Shown here piece after piece: positions 31,638 to 39,088 of a DNA stretch of 45,004 nucleotides (positions are counted from its first letter, which is position 1; every line of letters starts with the position of its first letter). Origin of the DNA: Siccirubricoccus phaeus (GTDB lineage Bacteria > Pseudomonadota > Alphaproteobacteria > Acetobacterales > Acetobacteraceae). The position numbers and the translations under genes are program-made. The stretch lies in the NCBI RefSeq assembly GCF_008360935.1, contig NZ_SRXO01000034.1, positions 1 to 45,004 on the forward strand. Direction: 5' to 3'. The notes beneath the pieces were generated by a model. The model ran no database searches, was not told the origin of the DNA, and saw only the letters and a program-made list of their open reading frames with translations.

Positions 31638-32216
31638 TCAGGCCGCGGTCTCTTCCGCCGGGTCCGGATAGGCCGGCGGCAGCGGCGCGCCGGGCGGGCG
31701 GTCCCCGGCGGCGGCCAGAGCAGCGTTGAGGTCGGACTGGGTGCAGAGGCCGAGGATCACCGGATCCCGCGGCTTGATGTTGGCGCTGTTCCAATGCGTC
31801 CGGTCGCGGACCTTGGCGATGGTTTCCTTGGTGGTGCCGAGCAGCTTGCCGATCGCCGCATCGGTGAGCTGCGGGTGGTGGCGCAGCACCCAGGCGATGG
31901 CGTCCGGCCGGTCGTTCCGCTTGGAAACGGGGGTGTATTTCGCCCCCTTGCCGCGGGCTTTCGGCACCGGGATGGCGGAAGGGGCGAGGTGCAGCCGGGC
32001 ATTCGGGTCGGCCTCGCAGCGGGCGATCTCCTCCCGCGTCACCTGGCCGTTCAGCACGGGGTCGTAGCCGATGATGCCCTGCGCCACCTCGCCATCGGCA
32101 ATGGCCTGAACCTCGAGCGGGTGCATGCCGACGAAATCCGCGACCTGATCGAAGGTCAGGGATGTCTTCTCGATCAGCCACACGGCGGTGGCTTTCGGCA
32201 TCAGGGGCTGGGTCAT
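31638..32216 (-). CDS. trcR: Cell-cycle transcriptional regulator, TrcR (DUF1013) family
   Basis: This 192-residue protein matches DUF1013, the family of TrcR, a cell-cycle transcription factor known in Caulobacter. Visible features are a helix-turn-helix-like N-terminus (KTSLTFDQVADFVGMHPLEV), QAIADGEVAQGIIGYDPVLNG, and a C-terminal HTH-like block (DAIAWVLRHHPQLTDAAIGK; LLGTTKETIAKVRDRTHWNS). The start ATG at 32216 was chosen because homology begins there; upstream frame extensions are shadow. It is monocistronic and convergent with the DUF465 gene. Its role in this organism is inferred. Confidence 0.88.
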   Translation of the reverse strand: MTQPLMPKATAVWLIEKTSLTFDQVADFVGMHPLEVQAIADGEVAQGIIGYDPVLNGQVTREEIARCEADPNARLHLAPSAIPVPKARGKGAKYTPVSKRNDRPDAIAWVLRHHPQLTDAAIGKLLGTTKETIAKVRDRTHWNSANIKPRDPVILGLCTQSDLNAALAAAGDRPPGAPLPPAYPDPAEETAA

Positions 32217-32351
32217 GGGATAAACCTTACGGGCAGCGAGAGGCAGCTTGCTACCTTCGCCACAAATTTGGCGTGGCATATAGAGGCGGTGCCGGGGCGG
32301 GTCAAAGCCCACGATGGCCGGCACGCCCGGGAAGGGTCGGGAGGGACGGAC

Positions 32352-32543
32352 ATGCTGGAGGAAGAACGCCCGAAGCCTCCGCAGGGCTTCACCCCGGCGG
32401 TGCTGGAGAGCTGGGGGGTGGAGGAGATGCGGCGCTACATCGCCCGGCTGCAGGCGGAGATCGCCAGGGTCGAGGCCGAGATCCAGGCGCGGGAGGCGCA
32501 TCGCGGCGCGGCGGATGCCTTGTTCCGCGCCCAAGGCGGATAG
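32352..32543 (+). CDS. DUF1192 domain-containing small protein
   Basis: This 63-residue protein fits DUF1192: an N-terminal acidic start (MLEEERPKP), then SWGVEEMRRYIARLQAEIAR and a coiled-coil end with EAEIQAREAHRGAADALFR. GGGAGGGAC precedes the ATG. The family is common in alphaproteobacteria with no assigned function. It is divergent from trcR by 135 bp and followed by two GC hairpins. Confidence 0.83.
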   Translation: MLEEERPKPPQGFTPAVLESWGVEEMRRYIARLQAEIARVEAEIQAREAHRGAADALFRAQGG

Positions 32544-32557
32544 CAGCGGCAAGAAAA

Positions 32558-32609
32558 GCCGGCGGGGTGGCCCCCGCCGGCCGGTCGGGCCCCGTCGTGA
32601 CCGGGGCCC
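32558..32609 (+). terminator. Two GC hairpins downstream of the DUF1192 gene
   Basis: The first has arms GCCGGCGGGG (32558-32567) and CCCCGCCGGC (32572-32581). The second has GGGCCCC (32587-32593) and GGGGCCC (32603-32609). The first is preceded by AAGAAAA, so the plus-strand transcript should stop here; for minus-strand transcription that run would read as a T-tail. Confidence 0.6.
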
Positions 32610-32627
32610 CTCCCCTTGCCTCTCCTC

Positions 32628-32667
32628 AGAGCGGTTTCGCCTCGACTGCGCTCGGCGAACCCGCTCC
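32628..32667. repeat. AGAGC-type palindrome related to 15323-15366
   Basis: Arms AGAGCGGTTTCGCC and GGCGAACCCGCTCC flank TCGACTGCGCTC, resembling the copy at 15323 in arm (AGAGCGGTTTC) and loop (GACTG.GC). A second inverted repeat follows, CGCATTTTC (32683-32691) and GAAAATGCG (32720-32728), just beyond the hsp20 stop. Both lie in the convergent gap between DUF1192 and hsp20. Confidence 0.65.
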
Positions 32668-32736
32668 AGCCCTTTGTTCGGTCGCATTTTCCAGGTCGTC
32701 CGGCGCTTCCGCCAGACTTGAAAATGCGCCAGCGCG

Positions 32737-33207
32737 TCAGGCCGCTTCGGCCTGCGGCGCCTCGGTGTTGGCCGGGAGCTGCGGCTGGCGGGCCTGCACC
32801 TCGATCCGGCGCGGCTTCAGGGCTTCCGGCACCACCCGCTTCAGGCCGAGGCGGAGCAGCCCGTTCTCCAGGCTGGCGCCCTCCACCACGATGTGGTCGG
32901 CGAGGACGAAGCGGCGCTCGAAGGCGCGGCCGGCGATGCCGCGGTAGAGGAAGGAACGGCCTTCCTCCGGCTGCGGGGCGCGGCCGGTGATGGTCAGCAC
33001 ATTGTCCCGCGCCACGATCTCGAGATCCTTCTCGCCGAAGCCGGCGACGGCCATGGTCAGGACGTAGCTGTCCTCACCGGTCTTCTCGATGTTGTAGGGC
33101 GGGTAGCCATTGACGTCCGGCGCGTTGCGCGCGGCTTCCAGCACGCGGGCCAGGCGGTCGAAGCCGATGGCGGTGCGGAACAGGGGAGAGAGATCGAAAG
33201 CATTCAT
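32737..33207 (-). CDS. Hsp20/alpha-crystallin family small heat-shock protein
   Basis: This 156-residue holdase chaperone binds unfolding proteins during heat stress. The N-terminal arm (MNAFDLSPLFRTAIGFDRL) is typical of the class A rhizobial/IbpA group. The alpha-crystallin domain spans about 36-135 with YPPYNIEKTGEDSYVLTMAV, the strand NVLTITGRA, and FERRFVLADHI. The C-terminal extension carries the I-x-V motif (RRIEV). The 5' leader has the hallmarks of a ROSE RNA thermometer covering the ribosome-binding site, so heat-controlled translation is likely. Confidence 0.92.
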   Translation of the reverse strand: MNAFDLSPLFRTAIGFDRLARVLEAARNAPDVNGYPPYNIEKTGEDSYVLTMAVAGFGEKDLEIVARDNVLTITGRAPQPEEGRSFLYRGIAGRAFERRFVLADHIVVEGASLENGLLRLGLKRVVPEALKPRRIEVQARQPQLPANTEAPQAEAA

Positions 33208-33320
33208 GGCCGAGGAACCTCCTCATCGGAAGCAAGGTTCGGTTGATCCTGCGGTCCGGCCCCGCGCGGCCCCGGAAGGGCGCCGCGCGGCGGCAGCAAC
33301 CGCGCCAGGAACCCCGTTCG
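33208..33320 (-). promoter_or_regulatory. ROSE-like RNA thermometer in the hsp20 leader
   Basis: On the minus strand the last hairpin before the hsp20 ATG (core 33239-33216) reads AACCTTGCTTCC, GAT, GAGGAGGTT. The Shine-Dalgarno GAGGAGG pairs with AACCUU-CUU, leaving a bulged G inside UUGCU, the signature of ROSE elements. About ten bases separate GGAGG from the start codon. GC-rich hairpins lie further upstream (GCGCGG...CCGCGC near 33290), as in known ROSE leaders. The structure is read by eye, not folded by program. Confidence 0.65.
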
Positions 33321-33340
33321 GGCGCCCCTGACAGCCATGG

Positions 33341-33380
33341 AATTAGAAAGCGCCGCCCCCCGGTTCAAGGGGGCGGCGCC
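33341..33380 (-). terminator. Intrinsic terminator after rpmE
   Basis: On the minus strand a stem of 11 bp (GCGCCGCCCCC at 33350-33360 paired with GGGGGCGGCGC at 33369-33379) with an 8-nt loop is followed by TTTCTAATT. It lies 34 bp past the rpmE stop and is the best rho-independent terminator in the window. Confidence 0.8.
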
Positions 33381-33413
33381 AAAGGGAGAAGGCACCTGGG
33401 AAGCGCGGCCCGC

Positions 33414-33641
33414 CTACTTCTTCCGCATGCCGATGCCGGCGAATTTCTTGTTGAACTTCGCCACCTGCCCGCCGGTGTCGATCACCCGCTGCACGCCGGT
33501 CCAGGCCGGGTGGGATTTCGGGTCGATGTCGAGGCGGATCGTGTCGCCCGGCTGGCCGTAGCAGGACCGGGTCTTGAAGGTCGCGCCATCGGTCATGACG
33601 ATGGTGATCTCGTGGTAGTCCGGGTGGATGTCGGGCTTCAT
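33414..33641 (-). CDS. rpmE: 50S ribosomal protein L31 (bL31)
   Basis: This 75-residue ribosomal protein begins [19 protein letters not shown], with the family sequence [40 protein letters not shown] and a basic end (GIGMRKK). It lacks the CxxC zinc pairs, so it is the zinc-free alphaproteobacterial form. The start at 33641 gives the family's length; longer in-frame starts upstream are not credible. A strong terminator follows. Confidence 0.94.
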   Translation of the reverse strand: MKPDIHPDYHEITIVMTDGATFKTRSCYGQPGDTIRLDIDPKSHPAWTGVQRVIDTGGQVAKFNKKFAGIGMRKK

Positions 33642-33822
33642 GGCGTGCTCATGCAATCGGGTGCCGCCGATACCGACCGGCCGCAGGAAGGGGGGCGTAT
33701 AGGGGACCATGGGCACGGGCGCAACAGCCCGGGCAGGCTCGCCACGGCAGTGCCAGGCTTCCTCCGCCGAAAGCCGAAGGGGCTTCGGCAAGCTTGCGCT
33801 TCAGACCGAGGGCCCAACCGCC

Positions 33823-33870
33823 AAACTCAAGGGTTCCAAAGGGCCGTTCGGCCCTTTGCGGGGAGAGTTT
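33823..33870 (-). terminator. Hairpin downstream of the liv operon
   Basis: AAAGGGCCG (33838-33846) and CGGCCCTTT (33849-33857) form a 9-bp stem, extended by outer AAACTC (33823-33828) and GAGTTT (33865-33870). It is located 45 bp past the livF stop and probably terminates the operon. The rest of the 273-bp gap to rpmE shows another small hairpin, GCCGAAG/CTTCGGC near 33773-33790, and no gene. Confidence 0.6.
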
Positions 33871-33914
33871 GAGAGGGACGGCGCCCCTCTCAGCACCGCC
33901 ACCGACCGGGGCCC

Positions 33915-34571
33915 TCAGGCCGGAAGGATCTCGCCGCGCTCGATGGTGAAGCTCCGCTCCACCAGCGGCCGCAGCAATTCCGGATTGCTCTCCGTGATGA
34001 GGATGGCGACATCCGGCAGCGCCTGGTGCAGCCGGCCCAGCGCCTCCGCATAGCGCAGCGCCAAAGCGGGGGCGAGGCCCTGGAAGGGCTCGTCCAGCAG
34101 CACCGCCCGCGTGCCGACCATCAGCGCCCTTCCCAGCGCCACCATCTTGCCCTGCCCGCCGGAGAGGCCGGCGGCGCGGCGCCCGGCCAGCTCCTTCAGC
34201 TCCGGCAGCAGGGTGAAGACGGCCTCCAGCCGCCGCGCCACCTCGGGCCTCGGCAGCTTCAGCACCTCGGCCGGCAGGGTGACGTTCTCCCGCACCGAGA
34301 AGCTGCCGAAGAGCCGCCTTTCCTCCGGCGCATAGCCGATGCCGAGGCGCGGACGGTGATGCGCCGGCACGGCGGTGGCGTCGCGGCCATCGATGACGAT
34401 CCGCCCCTCCCGCAGCTTCAGCAGCCCCATCAGGGTGCGCAGCGTGGTGGTCTTGCCGGCGCCGTTGCGGCCGATCAGCGCCACGCGGCCGCCGGGCGGC
34501 ACCATGAGGTGGACGCGGCGCAGCACCGGCACGCCGGCGATCGCCACCGAAATGCCGTGCAGCTCAAGCAT
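33915..34571 (-). CDS. livF: Branched-chain-type ABC transporter ATP-binding protein LivF
   Basis: This 218-residue ATPase drives the Liv-type importer. The ABC motifs are Walker A GRNGAGKTT (34-42), signature LSGGQ (136-140) and Walker B AVLLDEP (156-162), with the LivF-like segment YAPEERRLFGSFSVRENV. The start at 34571 gives the normal N-terminus MLELHGISVA and overlaps livG by 8 nt. Last gene of the operon. The true substrate (amino acid, amide or urea-like) is not known from sequence. Confidence 0.92.
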   Translation of the reverse strand: MLELHGISVAIAGVPVLRRVHLMVPPGGRVALIGRNGAGKTTTLRTLMGLLKLREGRIVIDGRDATAVPAHHRPRLGIGYAPEERRLFGSFSVRENVTLPAEVLKLPRPEVARRLEAVFTLLPELKELAGRRAAGLSGGQGKMVALGRALMVGTRAVLLDEPFQGLAPALALRYAEALGRLHQALPDVAILITESNPELLRPLVERSFTIERGEILPA

Positions 34572-35370
34572 GCCCGCCTCCCCCGGCCGGCAGGCCGGAA
34601 GGGGCCCCTGCCGCCTCGATCCCGATGACCTCGCGCCGCACGCGCGGGTCGGCCAGCACCTCCGCCGGCGGGCCGAGCGCGGCGATGCGGCCCTGGGACC
34701 AGACGGCGACGCGGTCGGCGAAGCGCGCCACCACATCCATGTCGTGCTCCACGAAGACGGCGGTGACGCCGGCTTGCCGCAGCACGCGGACCAGCGTCTC
34801 CACCACCTTCATCTTCTCCGTGGCGGCGACGCCGCTGGTCGGCTCGTCCATCAGCAGCAGCCGGGGCTCCAGCGCCACCGCCATGGCGATGTCGGCCAGC
34901 TTGCGGGCGCCCTCATTCAGCGCATCGGCCCTGGCATGGGCGACGGAGAGCAGGCCGAAGCGTTCCAGCAGCGCCTCCGCCTCCTCCTGCCATTCGGGGC
35001 GCAGCAGGCGGCGGAAGGGCGACCAGATGCCGGCCCGGGCGGCGACGGCCAGGGCGGCATTCTCCAGCACCGTATGCTCGGTGAACAATTGCGGAAGCTG
35101 GAAGCTGCGGCCGATGCCGCGGCGGACGATCTGCCGCGGCCGCAGGCCCAGGATGGACTGGCCCTGATAGGCGATGCTGCCGCCCTGCGGCGCCAGATAG
35201 CCCGTTGTCATGTTGATGAAGGTGGTCTTGCCCGCGCCGTTCGGGCCGATGATCGCCAGGAACTCGCCCTGCAGCACATCCAGGTCGATGCCGTCCGCCG
35301 CCTTGACGCCGCCGAAGGCGAGGCGGAGGCCGCGGGCGGAGAGCAGCGGCGGAGCGTCCGGGGTCCTCAT
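34564..35370 (-). CDS. livG: Branched-chain-type ABC transporter ATP-binding protein LivG
   Basis: This 268-residue ATPase partner has Walker A GPNGAGKTT (42-50), the LivG-specific SFQLPQLFTEHTVLEN, a weak signature ALNEGARKL (150-158) in place of LSGGQ, and Walker B LLLMDEPTSG followed by VFVEHDMDVV. The degenerate signature is usual for LivG. Its start overlaps the livM stop (ATGA) and its end overlaps livF, so the four Liv genes are a coupled operon. Confidence 0.93.
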   Translation of the reverse strand: MRTPDAPPLLSARGLRLAFGGVKAADGIDLDVLQGEFLAIIGPNGAGKTTFINMTTGYLAPQGGSIAYQGQSILGLRPRQIVRRGIGRSFQLPQLFTEHTVLENAALAVAARAGIWSPFRRLLRPEWQEEAEALLERFGLLSVAHARADALNEGARKLADIAMAVALEPRLLLMDEPTSGVAATEKMKVVETLVRVLRQAGVTAVFVEHDMDVVARFADRVAVWSQGRIAALGPPAEVLADPRVRREVIGIEAAGAPSGLPAGGGGHA

Positions 35371-36368
35371 GCCGCCCGCCCCTTCAGCCGGGCGGAGAGG
35401 ATGCCCCAGACGCCGCCCGGGGCGAAGAGGATGACGCCCAGCAGCACCGCGCCGAGGATCATCTGCCAGGCATCGGCGAGCTGCGCCGCGGCATAGACCC
35501 GCACCAGCTCGAAGGCCACGGCGCCGAGGAAGGGGCCGAGCGCCGAGCCCGCCCCGCCCAGGATGGCGATGAAGACCAGCTCGCCGGAGGAGGTCCAATA
35601 GGCCAGCAGCGGGGTGACATGGCGGCTGGTCATCGCCACCAGCGTGCCGGCGACGCCGCCCATCAGGGCGGAGAAGGCATAGGCGAAGAGCAGTACCCGC
35701 CGCGCCGGCACCCCCATGAATTCCAGCCGCGTCTCCCGCGTCTTGATCCCCTTCAGCGCCTGCCCCATGGGCGAGGCGAGATAGGCCCGCACCAGCAGGC
35801 CGAAGACCAGGGCGAGGCCCAGCGCCAGGCCGAACATCAGCCATTCCTGGGTCTCGCGGGGCGGGCTCTGCCCCGCGAAGGTGAGGCCGGCGACGCGGAT
35901 GCCGTCCGTGCCCTTGGTGAGGCTGTAGAGCTTCTCCAGCAGGGAATAGAGCACCATGGAAAGCGCCAGGTTCAACATGCCGAAGAAGATGTCGCGGTAG
36001 CGCACGACGAAGAGGCCGACGACGAGGCCCAGCCCCAGCGCCAGCGCGCCGCCGAGCGGCAGCAGGATCAGCGCCTCCGGCACGCTGGGCGCCAGGAAGG
36101 CGACGGTGTAGGCGCCGGTCGCCAGGAACATGGCGTGGCCGAAGCTGACCTGGCCGGCGCGCAGCAGCAGCAATATGCCGAGCACGGCAATGCCCTTGGC
36201 CAGGGCGATGGTCAGCACGAAGCGCAGCCAGGGCGCCGCCCAGGCGATGAGGATGAGGGCGAGGGCGCCGATCAGGGTCAGCGCCATCTCCAGCCCCGCG
36301 CCCCTTGCCGCCCCCCCTAGCCGGGGGAGGGAGGAGGCGGAGGGATGCCGTGCCGGGGTGTTGCTCAT
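35367..36368 (-). CDS. livM: Branched-chain-type ABC transporter permease LivM
   Basis: This 333-residue inner-membrane permease has about ten helices. Family hallmarks are LLLLRAGQVSFGHAMFLATG, RYRDIFFGMLNLALSMVLYS, GQALKGIKTRETRLEFMGV and GELVFIAILGGAGSALGPF. The N-terminus has an extra basic stretch (MSNTPARHPSASSLPRLGG) before the first helix, so a later start near the MALTLIG helix is possible. Both ends overlap neighbours by ATGA junctions. Confidence 0.93.
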   Translation of the reverse strand: MSNTPARHPSASSLPRLGGAARGAGLEMALTLIGALALILIAWAAPWLRFVLTIALAKGIAVLGILLLLRAGQVSFGHAMFLATGAYTVAFLAPSVPEALILLPLGGALALGLGLVVGLFVVRYRDIFFGMLNLALSMVLYSLLEKLYSLTKGTDGIRVAGLTFAGQSPPRETQEWLMFGLALGLALVFGLLVRAYLASPMGQALKGIKTRETRLEFMGVPARRVLLFAYAFSALMGGVAGTLVAMTSRHVTPLLAYWTSSGELVFIAILGGAGSALGPFLGAVAFELVRVYAAAQLADAWQMILGAVLLGVILFAPGGVWGILSARLKGRAA

Positions 36369-37300
36369 ACCCGCCGCGTCTCCAGCACGCCGAACAGCCC
36401 CTGGGGCCGCACCAGCAGCACCGCGACCATGATGATGTAGGGCACCACCACCTCGAATTCCGGGGCGAAATAGACCGCGACGCTGCGGCCAAGGCCGATC
36501 AGCAGGGAACTCACCGCCGCGCCCTCGATCTGGCCGAGGCCTGCCGTCGCCACCACGGCGAAGGAGAGCACGATGGTCTGCGCCCCCACCCCCGGCACCA
36601 GGGAGGTGGTGGGCGAGGCCAGCGCCCCGCCCAGCGCCGCCAGCGCCGCGCCGAAGGTGAAGGTCAGCAGGGTGACGCGGGTGGCGTCGATGCCCATGGC
36701 CATCGCCGCTTCCTTGTCCGTGGTGACGGCGACGATCACCCGCCCGGTCAGCGTCCGCCGCAGGAACCAGGCGAGGGCCAGCAGGGTGAAGACCGCCAGC
36801 CCCGGCAGGACGAAGAGCTGATAGGCGGTGAAGGGGATCACATCCTCGCCGAAGGGCACGTCCACCGTGCCGAGCAGCTTCATCGGCGTGTCGTTGGAGA
36901 CCGGCTGCACGCCCCAGACCAGCTTCTGCACGTCTTCCAGGATCATGAAGAGGGCGAAGGTGACGAGGAGCTGCAGCGACTGCTCATGGCCATAGACCCG
37001 GCGCAGCACCAGCTTCTCGATCGGCGGGCCGAGCACGAGGCCGGTCAGCGCCGCGGCCAGCAGCAGCGCCACATAGCCCGCCCAGGGCGGCAGGCCGCTG
37101 GCGGCGAAGAACAGCCCCAGCGAGGCGGCGGCATAGGCGCCGATGGCGAAAAGGCTGCCATGCGCGACGTTCACGATGCGCAGCACGCCGAACACCAGGT
37201 TCAGCCCCACCGCCACCAGGAAGACCAGCGCCGCATAGGCGAGGCCGTCCAGCAGGGCGAGGCCGAGCAGCAAGCCGTTCTCAGAGACCCATTCGGTCAC
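36365..37300 (-). CDS. livH: Branched-chain-type ABC transporter permease LivH
   Basis: This 311-residue permease has about eight helices, with LALLDGLAYAALVFLVAVGL, NLVFGVLRIVNVAHGSLFAI and GIDATRVTLLTFTFGAALAA as in LivH. No ATG fits the N-terminus; the start is GTG at 37300 (VTEWVSENG), preceded by AGAAGGG. Its stop overlaps the livM start. The binding-protein gene lies 312 bp upstream on the same strand. Confidence 0.9.
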   Translation of the reverse strand: MTEWVSENGLLLGLALLDGLAYAALVFLVAVGLNLVFGVLRIVNVAHGSLFAIGAYAAASLGLFFAASGLPPWAGYVALLLAAALTGLVLGPPIEKLVLRRVYGHEQSLQLLVTFALFMILEDVQKLVWGVQPVSNDTPMKLLGTVDVPFGEDVIPFTAYQLFVLPGLAVFTLLALAWFLRRTLTGRVIVAVTTDKEAAMAMGIDATRVTLLTFTFGAALAALGGALASPTTSLVPGVGAQTIVLSFAVVATAGLGQIEGAAVSSLLIGLGRSVAVYFAPEFEVVVPYIIMVAVLLVRPQGLFGVLETRRV

Positions 37301-37612
37301 GTGCGATAGCCCTTCTGCCGGTGGATGACCGGGCGGCGGCGGCAGCCGGCATGCGTTGCCGTCCGATGCCCTGGCCCGCGCCGGACATCCGCCCCTGGCC
37401 GGGGGATGGCCGGGCGAGGCCCGGCCATGACGGATGGGGCATGTCCGGCCCTGCCCCAGGCCTTGCCGGCCATTGCTCGCCAAGGGCGGCAGTCCCGCCC
37501 CGTCCGGCGCCCCATGTCGCGCCGGGGCTGCCCCCGGCCTCCGCCGCACGCCAGAACGCGGCCGGGCCGGGCGGGGCCATGGCGGGTGCGGAGGGCGAGG
37601 CCGGAATACTCG
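37301..37612. other. 312-bp gap in the liv operon with an RPE-like palindrome
   Basis: Between the binding-protein gene and livH lies a compound palindrome at 37381-37448. Outer arms are CCGGACAT and ATGTCCGG; inner arms ATGGCCGGGC (37406-37415) and GCCCGGCCAT (37419-37428) enclose GAG. Such ATGGCCGGGC palindromes are widespread in alphaproteobacteria. It may attenuate transcription so that the binding protein is made in excess over the permease. No convincing gene is present, though a low-complexity frame runs through. Confidence 0.65.
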
Positions 37613-38962
37613 TCATCCGGCGATCGGCGCCGGCACCTGGGCGAGGAACTCCGCCTTCAGCCCCTTCATCCACTCCACGCTCTTCTGTCCCACGGGCGTC
37701 GCGACCATGGCGGCGGGGAAGAGGATCATGTCCTTCGGCACGGCGAAGGGGAAACGCTCGGTGAAGTGGCTGATGCCGACGATCTGATCCTCCAGGCCCT
37801 GGCCATCCTCGCGCAGGGTGATGGTGCTGGTCGGGGTGTCGAAGGTCAGGCCGCGGAAGGCCGCCGCCAGCTCGGCATCGTTCGGCCAGCCGCCGCCCTT
37901 GGCGGCGATGGCCCTGGCGTAGCCGGCCTGCATGGCGGAGATGGCCTGGGCCATGTGGTGGCAGGGGTAGATCGGGTATTCGTTGAACTTCGCCCGGTAG
38001 CTCTCCACGAATTTCGCCAGCCGCGCCGGGTCCTTCGGCTTCGGATGGTTGTTCCAGTGGTCGCCGCGGGCGCCGATGATATGCCCCGCCGGGAAGGTGC
38101 GGCCGAGGATCTGCAGCGAGGCCTCCGCCACCGGCAGGACGAAAAGGGAGCGGTCGAAGAGCCGCCGCTCGGCGGCCTGGCGCACCAGGGTGACGAGGTC
38201 GCCGCCCCAGGAGGTGGAGAGGATGACATCCGGCCGGGAGGCGAGCAGCCGCGTCACCTCCGTGCTGTAATCCGTGGCGCCGAGGCGGGGGAAGAGCTCC
38301 GCCGTCACGCGCACGCCCGGCTTCATGGCGTCCATTGCCGCGCGCCACATCTCCCAGGAATCGCGGCCCCAGGCGTAGTCCTGGTTGATGACGGCGATGG
38401 AGCGGAAATCCGGCTTGTGCTTCAGCAGATAGAGCAGCGGCGCCAGCACTTCCGGCCCGCCATAGCCCTGCGGGCGGAAGGCATAGGGGTGGCTGCCTTC
38501 CTCGAAGATGCGCTGGGTGCCGCAATCCCAGAGCAGCGTCGTCTTGCGCATCTCGTCGGAGAGCGGCGTGCAGGCGAGGCAGGAGCCGGAGGAGATGGCA
38601 GCGAAGATGATCTGCACGCCTTCGTTCTGCACCAGCCGGCGGTATTCGCCGACCAGATGCTCGGTGCCCGGCGCCTCGTCCACGAAATAGGGCCGCACCG
38701 GCACGCCGCCGATGCCGCCCGATTTGTTGATCTCGTCGAAGAGCAGTTCCGCCGTCTGCCGCGCCGGCACGCCGAAGACGGAGGCCGAGCCGGAGAGGAA
38801 GGTGGCGATGCCGACCCGCAATTCGCTCGGCTTCTGCTGCGCCCCGGCATTGCCGCCGGCCATCAGCAGGCTGCCGGAGGTGAGCGCGCCGAGCATGGCG
38901 CCGCGGCGGGTGATGGCCTCCGTTCCGGCCGCTGTCCCGGCCTGTGTCATGGCCTGTGTCAT
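37613..38962 (-). CDS. Liv-type ABC transporter substrate-binding protein
   Basis: This 449-residue periplasmic protein precedes livHMGF. A twin-Arg-like leader (TEAITRRGAMLGALTSGSLL...GNAGAQQ) is cleaved about residue 43. The type I fold signature follows: LRVGIATFLSGSASVFGVPA, ELLFDEINKSGGIGGVPV, AVINQDYAWGRDSWEMWR and RLGATDYSTEVTRLLASRPD. GAGGGGA lies before ATG 38962. The first 12 bp of coding sequence (ATGACACAGGCC) are exactly duplicated in tandem, so two starts four codons apart exist. Longer than average for the family; ligand unknown. Confidence 0.9.
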   Translation of the reverse strand: MTQAMTQAGTAAGTEAITRRGAMLGALTSGSLLMAGGNAGAQQKPSELRVGIATFLSGSASVFGVPARQTAELLFDEINKSGGIGGVPVRPYFVDEAPGTEHLVGEYRRLVQNEGVQIIFAAISSGSCLACTPLSDEMRKTTLLWDCGTQRIFEEGSHPYAFRPQGYGGPEVLAPLLYLLKHKPDFRSIAVINQDYAWGRDSWEMWRAAMDAMKPGVRVTAELFPRLGATDYSTEVTRLLASRPDVILSTSWGGDLVTLVRQAAERRLFDRSLFVLPVAEASLQILGRTFPAGHIIGARGDHWNNHPKPKDPARLAKFVESYRAKFNEYPIYPCHHMAQAISAMQAGYARAIAAKGGGWPNDAELAAAFRGLTFDTPTSTITLREDGQGLEDQIVGISHFTERFPFAVPKDMILFPAAMVATPVGQKSVEWMKGLKAEFLAQVPAPIAG

Positions 38963-39088
38963 GGCGTCCCCTCTCCCTGGTCCGGCCGGGCCGGTTGGGG
39001 CCGAGCATGCCGGGGCGCCGCGCCGCTGGGAAGGGGTTGGTGCCGGGAAGAATTGACCCGGCGCCGGGGGCGGCCTTAGCTGGCGGGC

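Noticed and set aside
33342-33369. CTTGAA and TTTCTAAT on the minus strand looked like a sigma-32 promoter for hsp20
   Set aside because: CTTGAA is the loop edge of the rpmE terminator and TTTCTAATT is its T-tail; the terminator explains both. A promoter role cannot be excluded but is not needed.
37281-37616. A 111-codon minus-strand frame beginning ATGACG, with an ATGA overlap to the Liv binding-protein stop
   Set aside because: It is Pro/Gly/Ala-rich, reads through the RPE-like palindrome (giving the well-known PSWPGLARPS-type translation of such repeats) and overlaps the livH start. Most likely non-coding.
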